This document shows positions 8,983-14,978 of a stretch of DNA of 64,000 nucleotides, piece by piece. Source of the stretch: an uncultured Bacteroides sp. (GTDB taxonomy: Bacteria > Bacteroidota > Bacteroidia > Bacteroidales > Bacteroidaceae). Position 1 is the first letter of the stretch, and every line of letters starts with the position of its first letter. The notes beneath the pieces were generated by a model. It ran no database searches, was not told the origin of the DNA, and was given only the letters and a program-made list of their open reading frames with translations. The stretch lies in contig NZ_CAUFUE010000008.1 of NCBI RefSeq assembly GCF_959029255.1, positions 62,001-126,000 of the forward strand, read 5' to 3'. Made by a program: the position numbers and the translations under genes.

Positions 8983-9864
8983 TTATTGTCTTCTGCCGTT
9001 TTCCGAAGAACGAGAAGAAGAACGGGTGGTTGTTGAAGAAGAGCGGGGTGTTGTAGAAGAAGAACGGGTTGTTACAGAGCTCCCCCTATTTCCGCGTGAA
9101 CTGCCGTTATTTATCTGCCTGTTTCCGGTACCGTTCTGTCTCACGTTCTCTCTTTGGCTCCGGTTTTCACGCTTGGGAGCAGTCCCCTCATTTCTTTTAT
9201 CGGAACGATGGCTCGGCTGATTCGTACCGGGACGACGGTTAGACTGATTGGTTTCCGGGCATCTGCCGGAATCAGGGCGAATATTCACTGACCCGAAATC
9301 CGAACGACGGCTGGAATGATAGGATTTATCATTCCGAATACGGAACGCACCGTTATAGGAAGGATGATTATGACGCCCACGGTAGTAACTTGTATTACGG
9401 AAATTAGTACGATAGTGTCCGCCGCAATACGTACGATAGTGATAGGGACGTGGGAAGTAGAAATAATTCGGATTTGTGTAATTGATATAAATCCGGAAAG
9501 ACCACCGACCACCGCTCACATAGATGGGGCGGAAGAAATAAGCCGCCCTCATGAAACGAGTGTACTGCTTGCTGCTCAAAACCCACCTGAGATCGTCATT
9601 ACGTATATCCAGATAATCATAATAGCGATTCAATGCCCATTCTTCACCCCGCAGCACATCATCCATCAGATAACGCACACCGGCTATGAAATCATAATTG
9701 ATTTCGTACACATCATTATATTGCTCGGTATTCAAACCTAACTCATAGGCCATTTTATCCGTAAGGAAACGAGTTTCTTTACGAACCCTGCTGTTGCTCA
9801 TTGCCGCACTGCAAACAGCGGTACTCATCATAGCGGCAAGAAATATAAATATTATTCGTTTCAT
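8983..9864 (-). CDS. Secreted Tyr/Arg/Ser-rich protein of unknown function
   Basis: This 293-aa protein starts with a signal peptide (MKRIIFIFLAAMMSTAVCSA). Residues about 30-120 form a conserved-looking domain, with DKMAYELGLNTEQYNDVYEINYDF and paired Tyr/Trp motifs. A Tyr/Pro/His-rich segment follows (about 125-170). The C-terminus (about 175-293) is low complexity and strongly basic: Asn/Gln/Arg stretches and then short RSSSTT repeats. It resembles a family of secreted Bacteroides proteins with no known role as far as I recall. The basic tail could bind polyanions (LPS, DNA, teichoic-like polymers), but this is only inference. The gene stands alone on the minus strand. Confidence 0.75.
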   Translation of the reverse strand: MKRIIFIFLAAMMSTAVCSAAMSNSRVRKETRFLTDKMAYELGLNTEQYNDVYEINYDFIAGVRYLMDDVLRGEEWALNRYYDYLDIRNDDLRWVLSSKQYTRFMRAAYFFRPIYVSGGRWSFRIYINYTNPNYFYFPRPYHYRTYCGGHYRTNFRNTSYYRGRHNHPSYNGAFRIRNDKSYHSSRRSDFGSVNIRPDSGRCPETNQSNRRPGTNQPSHRSDKRNEGTAPKRENRSQRENVRQNGTGNRQINNGSSRGNRGSSVTTRSSSTTPRSSSTTTRSSSRSSENGRRQ

Positions 9865-9972
9865 GATAGCATTTTTTTAATGTTCAACTCTATTTATTTT
9901 TTATGAAAACAAAAATAGGGGAATGATTTCCCCCATTTATCTGTTTCTCTCTATTGTTAGATAGGGATTTCC

Positions 9973-10809
9973 CTATTCTGCGAGGATAATGCCGTCTTCT
10001 TGCAGAAGCACCAAATGTTTTTTATATAAATCTCCGACAGCTTTTTTAAAGGTCTTCTTACTGACTCCGAACGCTGCATATATCGCCTCAGCAGGGCTCT
10101 TATCGTTGAGTGATATCCTTCCACCGCTCTTACGAATATATGCCAGCAAGGTATCCGAGAAATCTTCCACCTTACCCTGTCCCAACTTCTGAAGCACCAA
10201 GTCTATCTTCCCATCCTCACGTACTTGCTTGATATATGCCTTCATCGCCATGCCCGTATGCAACGGTTGAAAAATTTCACTTTCGTATAGCAAACCGCTA
10301 TATTGATTATCTATAATAGCTTTGAACCCCAAGTCAGTCTTCTGCCAAATCAGAATATCAACTTCTTGACCCGGTTCGTAGGAAGCTCTCTCTTTCGACA
10401 GATAACGGTCTACTTTCGCAGAAGCGACAATCCGGTAACTTTCGTCGTCCAGATGGACATGAATAACATATTTCTTGCCAACTTGCATCTTCATCTTCTG
10501 TTCGCTGAAAGGAACGAAAAGATCTTTCATCAACCCCCAATTAAGAAAAGCGCCATACTGATTTACCCAGGCAACTTCCAGACAAGCAAATTGCCCCACT
10601 TGCACCAAAGGTGTCAAAGTTGTGGCAACCAGACGTTCCTCATTATCCAGATAAATAAACACGCTCAGTTTATCGCCCGGCTTGCAATCTTCGGGCACAT
10701 AACGTTGAGGAAGCAGTATTTCCCCTTCCTCCCCTCCATCCAGATACATACCGAAATCAACTTCCTTTACGACCTCCAGGGTATTGAATTTTCCTAATTC
10801 GATGCTCAT
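9973..10809 (-). CDS. CvfB-family S1-domain RNA-binding protein
   Basis: This 278-aa cytoplasmic protein consists of S1-like OB folds followed by a C-terminal winged helix. The repeated OB units are seen as VDFGMYLDGGEEGEILLPQRYV (residues about 17-38), VAWVNQYGAFLNWGL (about 78-92) and TDLGFKAIIDNQYSGLLYESEIF (about 154-176). The C-terminal part (about 220-275) has helices ending SKKTFKKAVGDLYKKHLV, typical of the CvfB winged helix. CvfB proteins bind RNA and affect translation or virulence genes in other bacteria; the target here is unknown. It is a monocistronic gene with its own promoter. Confidence 0.85.
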   Translation of the reverse strand: MSIELGKFNTLEVVKEVDFGMYLDGGEEGEILLPQRYVPEDCKPGDKLSVFIYLDNEERLVATTLTPLVQVGQFACLEVAWVNQYGAFLNWGLMKDLFVPFSEQKMKMQVGKKYVIHVHLDDESYRIVASAKVDRYLSKERASYEPGQEVDILIWQKTDLGFKAIIDNQYSGLLYESEIFQPLHTGMAMKAYIKQVREDGKIDLVLQKLGQGKVEDFSDTLLAYIRKSGGRISLNDKSPAEAIYAAFGVSKKTFKKAVGDLYKKHLVLLQEDGIILAE

Positions 10810-10826
10810 ATACTTTAGTTTTGGAG

Positions 10827-10856
10827 CAAAGATAAAGATAAGGAATAACTTTTCAA
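10827..10856 (-). promoter_or_regulatory. Promoter of the CvfB-like gene
   Basis: On the minus strand TTG (10856-10854) is followed by exactly 19 bases and TATCTTTG (10834-10827). This is a full match to the Bacteroides -33/-7 promoter, 18 bp before the start codon. Confidence 0.7.
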
Positions 10857-10902
10857 TCTAAAAGATAACTTTTTTCTATGAACAACTCCCTCAAAAAACG
10901 GT

Positions 10903-10910
10903 TATCTTTG
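10903..10910 (+). promoter_or_regulatory. -7 box for the malate dehydrogenase gene
   Basis: TATCTTTG (TAnnTTTG consensus) lies 52 bp before the ATG at 10963. A clear -33 TTG at the 19-bp spacing is missing, so the call rests on the -7 box. Confidence 0.5.
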
Positions 10911-10962
10911 TAGCATAGTAATCAACAAAAGTGTTTGTTATTCACCTTTAAATATTATAATT

Positions 10963-11964
10963 ATGGAATTTTTGACGAATGAAAAGTTAACTATCGTAGG
11001 CGCAGCCGGTATGATTGGCTCCAACATGGCACAGACGGCAATCATGATGCATCTGACCCCTAACATCTGTTTGTACGACCCATACGCTCCCGGACTGGAA
11101 GGTGTGGCTGAAGAAATGTTCCACTGCGGTTTCGAGGGTTTGAACCTTACTTTTACTTCTGACATCAAAGAAGCGCTGACCGATGCCAAATATGTAGTAT
11201 CTTCCGGTGGCGCAGCCCGCAAAGCAGGTATGACCCGCGAAGACCTGTTGAAAGGCAATGCCGCTATTGCCGAAGAATTCGGTAAAAACGTAAAAGCCTA
11301 TTGCCCGGATGTAAAACATGTAGTTGTCATTTTCAATCCTGCCGACATCACCGGTTTGATTACTTTGCTCTATTCAGGTTTGAAACCCTCCCAGGTTACT
11401 ACACTGGCTGCTCTCGACAGTACTCGCCTGCGCAGTGAACTGGCAAAACATTTCCACATTTCTCCCGACAAAATAGAAAACTGCCGTACGTATGGCGGTC
11501 ACGGAGAGCAAATGGCTGTATACGCCTCTACTGCAAAGGTAGATGGCAAACCGTTGCTCGACATCATCGGCACTCCTGCCCTCACCAAAGAGCAATGGGC
11601 TGAGATCCAAACCAAAGTAACCAAAGGTGGTGCCAATATCATCGCCCTCAGAGGTCGTTCTTCTTTCCAAAGCCCTGCTTACGTTTCCATCGAAATGATT
11701 GCTGCCGCCATGGGTGGGAAACCGTTCCGTTGGCCTGCCGGTACGTATGTACACAGCCATGGTTTCGACCACATTATGATGGCAATGGAAACCGAAATCA
11801 CTAAAGACGGCGTACATTATAAAGAATTGAAAGGTACTCCTGAAGAAGAAGCCAAACTGAAAGAAAGCTATGCCCACCTCTGCAAGCTGCGTGACGAGGT
11901 TATCGGAATGGGTGTATTGCCTGCAATCAAAGATTGGCACAGCATCAACCCCAATATTGACTAA
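10963..11964 (+). CDS. mdh: Malate dehydrogenase (lactate/malate dehydrogenase family)
   Basis: This is a 333-aa NAD-dependent cytosolic enzyme interconverting malate and oxaloacetate, part of the reductive succinate branch of Bacteroides fermentation. The NAD fold motif is GAAGMIGS (residues about 13-20). The substrate loop GGAARKAGMTREDLLKGNA carries the paired Arg residues that favour malate over lactate. The active site includes the D-x-x-R of LDSTRLRSE and the catalytic His of YGGHGEQM. It has its own promoter and a strong terminator. Malate specificity is inferred from the loop; some Bacteroidales carry a second, shorter malate dehydrogenase. Confidence 0.85.
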   Translation: MEFLTNEKLTIVGAAGMIGSNMAQTAIMMHLTPNICLYDPYAPGLEGVAEEMFHCGFEGLNLTFTSDIKEALTDAKYVVSSGGAARKAGMTREDLLKGNAAIAEEFGKNVKAYCPDVKHVVVIFNPADITGLITLLYSGLKPSQVTTLAALDSTRLRSELAKHFHISPDKIENCRTYGGHGEQMAVYASTAKVDGKPLLDIIGTPALTKEQWAEIQTKVTKGGANIIALRGRSSFQSPAYVSIEMIAAAMGGKPFRWPAGTYVHSHGFDHIMMAMETEITKDGVHYKELKGTPEEEAKLKESYAHLCKLRDEVIGMGVLPAIKDWHSINPNID

Positions 11965-11996
11965 TTATAGTTTAACAAGTTATTTCTACAGATAAT

Positions 11997-12047
11997 ATCC
12001 CCTTTGTCTTTGTTTCAAAAGCCACAAAGGGGATTTTTATTTTATTT
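11997..12047 (+). terminator. Rho-independent terminator after mdh
   Basis: An 11-bp perfect stem (ATCCCCTTTGT at 11997-12007 with ACAAAGGGGAT at 12024-12034) is followed by a T-rich run, 33 bp after the stop codon. Confidence 0.85.
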
Positions 12048-12061
12048 TTCCACAAAAAGCC

Positions 12062-12091
12062 TTGCGGTATAAAAAAAACTCTTTATCTTTG
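12062..12091 (+). promoter_or_regulatory. Promoter of the tRNA-Phe/tRNA-Pro pair
   Basis: TTG (12062-12064), 19 bases, TATCTTTG (12084-12091): a full Bacteroides promoter match placed 17 bp before the first tRNA base. Confidence 0.8.
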
Positions 12092-12108
12092 CACCCGCAA
12101 ACGAAAAA

Positions 12109-12181
12109 GGTGTCATAGCTCAGTTGGTAGAGCAAAGGACTGAAAATCCTTGTGTCCCCGGTTCGATTCCTGGTGACACCA
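12109..12181 (+). tRNA. tRNA-Phe (anticodon GAA)
   Basis: This is a 73-nt cloverleaf. Acceptor arm GGTGTCA pairs with TGACACC, the D arm is GCTCAGTTGGTAGAGC, the anticodon stem is AAGGA/TCCTT with loop CTGAAAA (anticodon 12142-12144), and the T loop is GTTCGATTC. The discriminator is A; CCA is not encoded. Confidence 0.97.
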
Positions 12182-12196
12182 CTTTCCGAAAGGTAT

Positions 12197-12269
12197 CGGA
12201 ATGTAGCGCAGTTGGTAGCGCACTACGTTCGGGACGTAGGGGTCGGGCGTTCGAGTCGCCTCATTCCGA
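12197..12269 (+). tRNA. tRNA-Pro (anticodon CGG)
   Basis: This is a 73-nt cloverleaf. Acceptor CGGAATG pairs with CATTCCG, the anticodon stem is CTACG/CGTAG with loop TTCGGGA (anticodon 12230-12232, reading CCG), and the T loop is GTTCGAGTC. The discriminator is A; CCA is not encoded. The tail-like island starts about 100 bp further on. I see no repeat of the tRNA 3' end at the far side of the island. Confidence 0.96.
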
Positions 12270-12278
12270 CGATACCAA

Positions 12279-12329
12279 TAAAAAAAAGAAACTATCTGAC
12301 AATAAGATGTTAGTTAGTTTCTTTTTTTT
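12279..12329 (+). terminator. Terminator after the tRNA pair
   Basis: GAAACTA and TAGTTTC arms (extended by an A-run before and a run of eight T after) form a stem-loop directly downstream of tRNA-Pro. The flanking A and T runs make it able to work in both directions, so it may also end the minus-strand lysis genes. Confidence 0.7.
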
Positions 12330-12377
12330 GTATCCCCTAATTGTTCTCTTACTAGAAAATTACGACAGGAGTTCTCA

Positions 12378-12881
12378 CTACAGACGTAACGGTAAACGTT
12401 TATATATAATTATACCTACAATCACAAGTAGAGCCCAAACGGCTAATGCCCATATTCCCCCATTAATCTGTTTGAAAAGCGTTGTTCCGTCACTCTGTCT
12501 CAGTTCTTCTTTCTTACTATCTGTCTTTTTGCCAGACCATGATGAGGTATTTATATCCAATTTCATGCTATCATGGTGTTGAATGCCGGTATTCCGTTCC
12601 GTATCAACAGCCTCATCCATACTCCCTTCGGCAAGCAACGGATGTTTACCGGTATCCGGGTCTTTCGGCCTGCCGGTATCGTATACTTTCCATTTTATTT
12701 TCCTGCTTTCACTGGATTTTAATAAATCGGTAATACCATGAGCAGACGTATACCCGAGAGCCAGATTGTTATGTGTACTGTCAATCCGCTCTGCATATAT
12801 TTCTTGCCTCATAGTCGATTTATGGCTTCCACAAGAAGATATTACTGAAGCCAGAAATAGGATATAAAGTAATTTTCTCAT
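12378..12881 (-). CDS. Lipoprotein with C-terminal membrane segment, candidate unimolecular spanin
   Basis: This 167-aa product begins MRKLLYILFLASVISSCGS, a lipoprotein signal with Cys at about residue 17. It ends with a strongly hydrophobic helix (WALAVWALLVIVGIIIYKR, about 143-162) followed by a basic tail. A lipidated N-terminus plus a C-terminal inner-membrane helix is the layout of unimolecular spanins, which fuse the two membranes in the last step of phage lysis. Its start overlaps the stop of the amidase gene by 4 bp (ATGA), so it belongs to a lysis cassette. The spanin role is inferred from topology and position; there is no sequence-family match I can name. Confidence 0.6.
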   Translation of the reverse strand: MRKLLYILFLASVISSCGSHKSTMRQEIYAERIDSTHNNLALGYTSAHGITDLLKSSESRKIKWKVYDTGRPKDPDTGKHPLLAEGSMDEAVDTERNTGIQHHDSMKLDINTSSWSGKKTDSKKEELRQSDGTTLFKQINGGIWALAVWALLVIVGIIIYKRLPLRL

Positions 12882-13459
12882 GAGTTTAAATATTTAATGA
12901 TACCATCAATATGGATTTGAACCACTGCCTGTTTTCCTTCAGGAGACAATAGGAATTCTACGTCTTCCTTATTATCCTGAAAGAAATTTTCCGTAAGAAC
13001 TGCCGGACAAACAGTATCACGGCAAATCGCAAGATTCTGTTGCCAGTAATCCTGACCGGGAACAGGACGACGGATAGTTACCTTTCGGACATCCACTGCC
13101 TGCGACAGACATTTCGCCAGTTTCTTGCTATTGGCAGATGCATTGTTGGATATAAACACACTCCATCCATGAGCATTTAGCCAAGCAATGCCGGAACCGG
13201 CAGCATTGCAATGAATAGAAACCAGGATAGCTTGTCTCCCGGAATTATGGTAGATATTATTGACTCTGCGGCAACGTTCGGAAAGTGGAACATCAATACT
13301 CTCTTTTACAATACGCTCTGCATCTATCCCCTTGTCTCGTAAGCCTAAAACTACCATTTCTGCTATTTCACGGGTATATTCCCATTCTTTTAATCTTTTG
13401 TCAGGTGAGCACTTCCCCGGAGTATTCACACCATGACCATTATCAATCAATACTTTCAT
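12878..13459 (-). CDS. N-acetylmuramoyl-L-alanine amidase (Amidase_3), endolysin
   Basis: This is a 193-aa zinc amidase that cuts the bond between MurNAc and L-alanine in peptidoglycan. The Amidase_3 ligands are visible: DNGHG near the N-terminus, Glu in LKEWEYT, SIHCNA in the middle, and the catalytic Glu in LTENFF. No signal peptide is present, as in classical holin-dependent endolysins. I chose the ATG at 13459 because GGAG lies 8-9 bases before it. An upstream ATG at 13480 overlaps the previous stop (TAATG) and would add 7 residues. It sits between the holin-like gene and the spanin-like gene. Confidence 0.9.
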   Translation of the reverse strand: MKVLIDNGHGVNTPGKCSPDKRLKEWEYTREIAEMVVLGLRDKGIDAERIVKESIDVPLSERCRRVNNIYHNSGRQAILVSIHCNAAGSGIAWLNAHGWSVFISNNASANSKKLAKCLSQAVDVRKVTIRRPVPGQDYWQQNLAICRDTVCPAVLTENFFQDNKEDVEFLLSPEGKQAVVQIHIDGIIKYLNS

Positions 13460-13479
13460 ATTTTTTTCTCCATATTTCA

Positions 13480-13830
13480 TTAATAATCACTGGGTGGCTG
13501 ACGATTGCCACAATTTCTCACATCACATTTTTTCATTTCTGCTTCTTTCAATTTCAGTTCAACTTCATATCGTTTGTGTATCTCTTCAAGATGGGCAGCT
13601 TGTTCTTGCCGAAGTTCAACATAGAGTGCATCTATTTTTGTATCACGTTGAGCAATACGCTCCTCCAACCAAGCAATCTGCTTTCGTTCATTCTCATTTT
13701 CTAAAGCATCTACAGAAGCATCTTCTTTTCTTGCATCAGTTCTTCGCAACATCCACCATTTAGCAAGCTGTTTCACCCCCTCAATACCGCCTAAAGCTGT
13801 AATTAGTAATATCCAATCATTTATATTCAT
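13480..13830 (-). CDS. Small membrane protein with coiled coil, holin-like
   Basis: This 116-aa protein has one hydrophobic N-terminal segment (NDWILLITALGGIEGVKQLAKWW, about residues 4-26) and a long charged helical region (about 40-100) with heptad character (ALENENERKQIAWLEERIAQRD). Its size, single membrane segment and place directly before the amidase suggest a holin or holin-like lysis regulator. No holin family motif can be named, so the role comes from context. It starts 32 bp from the left arm of the inverted repeat. Confidence 0.55.
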   Translation of the reverse strand: MNINDWILLITALGGIEGVKQLAKWWMLRRTDARKEDASVDALENENERKQIAWLEERIAQRDTKIDALYVELRQEQAAHLEEIHKRYEVELKLKEAEMKKCDVRNCGNRQPPSDY

Positions 13831-13852
13831 AGCATTATTTTTTATTTATATC

Positions 13853-14716
13853 TTGTTTACGAAGTACTATCAGGACTCGGTGGATAGGCTGAGAAATTGC
13901 TTCAAGAAGCTGGAACTGGTGATGGATGGCATACCTTGGATAAGATTCAAGGATAAAACATTTGAAAAATGGGCTTGCAAATTCTGGGATGCAGATAAAG
14001 ATGGTGGCATAACTGAAAAGGAAGGGAATATATCTCAAGGTTTATATGTATATAATATTAACGAATGGGGAGAGGAATATCTTAGCTATTTTAATTCAGC
14101 TGAAATTTTTGATTATTCAAAACTTCATTGCAAAGCCAAAGCAATTGGAATGATTGGAAGTAGTGCCAAAGAATTATATATTGGTAAAATCGATAGTACA
14201 GCTTCGCGAATAAGTACAGGTTATATGGCATATCAAAATAGTGCAACACTTGAAATATGTGATATAGGACCAAATGTAAATTGGATTGAAAGAGCAACTT
14301 TTAGGAATTGTCAATTACTAAAGAAAGTAATATTGAATGACTCTCTCCTGGCAATTGATGGTTGGGCATTTACAAACTGTAAAAATCTTGAATATATCAG
14401 TCCTCTTCCTGATACATGCACTCGAATGTACGGTGATTATAATGGTCAGATGTTTGATGGATGCGTTAAACTCAAAACATTTATCGTAGGTACCGGAATG
14501 CAGCGTATTGGAGGTAGATGTTTTTATGGTTGTACAGCAATGGAAACATTCTATATAAAAGCTACAATACCTCCAACGTTGGACAATAGTGATGCTTTTA
14601 ATAATAATCCGTGTATGATTTATGTACCAATTGGTTGTGGAGTAGCATATAAGACCGCAACTAACTGGAGTGCATTGTCTTCAAGAATACAAGAATATGA
14701 CTTTAATAATGAATAA
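13853..14716 (+). CDS. Silent alternative tail-fibre tip cassette (EF-hand + BspA-type LRR)
   Basis: The open frame has no proper start: the only upstream initiation codon is TTG at 13853, and no promoter or ribosome site is evident. Its first coding stretch (residues 4-26, KYYQDSVDRLRNCFKKLELV...) is identical to residues 1473-1495 of the 1735-aa fibre encoded on the other strand, because both lie in the 68-bp inverted repeat. After the repeat it diverges but keeps the same plan: a DxDxDGxIxxxE calcium loop (DADKDGGITEKE, 46-57), then BspA/LRR_5-type repeats (AFTNCKNLEYIS, CFYGCTAMETFYI). Inversion would splice it in frame onto the fibre, giving about 1756 aa. As it stands it is probably not translated. 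Confidence 0.8.
   Translation: MFTKYYQDSVDRLRNCFKKLELVMDGIPWIRFKDKTFEKWACKFWDADKDGGITEKEGNISQGLYVYNINEWGEEYLSYFNSAEIFDYSKLHCKAKAIGMIGSSAKELYIGKIDSTASRISTGYMAYQNSATLEICDIGPNVNWIERATFRNCQLLKKVILNDSLLAIDGWAFTNCKNLEYISPLPDTCTRMYGDYNGQMFDGCVKLKTFIVGTGMQRIGGRCFYGCTAMETFYIKATIPPTLDNSDAFNNNPCMIYVPIGCGVAYKTATNWSALSSRIQEYDFNNE
13862..13929 (+). repeat. Left arm of 68-bp inverted repeat
   Basis: Positions 13862-13929 are identical over all 68 bp to the reverse complement of 15703-15770. Both arms begin at the first base of the same Lys codon, so the reading frame is preserved after inversion. Confidence 0.97.
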
Positions 14717-14717
14717 T

Positions 14718-14927
14718 ATGGAAATTAAAGAAATCAGAACAACAGTACTTAAAGCGAGCGAAGGAAAAGTTCTTCGCCGTTTATCAGATGGCTGGATAGC
14801 CGGTCAAGAAATCTATCTTGGATATACTTATTACCTCAATGGTATCAAACTAGTAGAACCACTGCTTGAACTCCCGGAACACTACGAGGAAATCCCCATT
14901 CCGGAAGAATTATCAAGCGAAATGTAG
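14718..14927 (+). CDS. Small protein linked to the silent tip cassette
   Basis: This 69-aa acidic protein starts MEIKEIRTTVLKASEG and continues with an aromatic centre (GYTYYLNGIKLVEPL) and an acidic, proline-containing tail. The ATG lies one base after the stop of the silent tip, implying coupled translation once the cassette is turned into the expressed orientation. The longer frame from 14670 overlaps the tip gene and is less likely. The currently expressed tip has no equivalent gene behind it, so this may be a tip-specific assembly factor. Function unknown. Confidence 0.6.
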   Translation: MEIKEIRTTVLKASEGKVLRRLSDGWIAGQEIYLGYTYYLNGIKLVEPLLELPEHYEEIPIPEELSSEM

Positions 14928-14936
14928 GTAAAAATG

Positions 14937-14965
14937 GAACACGGAGGTACTATTTCTCCGTGTTC
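14937..14965. terminator. Bidirectional terminator between convergent tip cassettes
   Basis: A 10-bp perfect stem (GAACACGGAG at 14937-14946, CTCCGTGTTC at 14956-14965) is flanked by TAGGTA/TACCTA. T-rich sequence follows on both strands. It would end transcription of whichever tip is in the expressed position. Confidence 0.75.
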
Positions 14966-14978
14966 TACCTATTTTATA

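Noticed and set aside
9000..9080. Short tandem DNA repeats resembling a CRISPR or minisatellite
   Set aside because: They encode the Ser/Thr/Arg-rich tail of the protein at 8983-9864; there are no spacers. No CRISPR array was seen anywhere in the window.
12270..12380. tRNA-Pro as attachment site of an integrated prophage
   Set aside because: No repeat of the tRNA 3' end is seen near 33640 and no integrase is present. The neighbourhood is suggestive only.
12124..12582. 152-aa open frame running through tRNA-Phe and tRNA-Pro
   Set aside because: It covers two clear tRNA genes and a terminator; no coding features.
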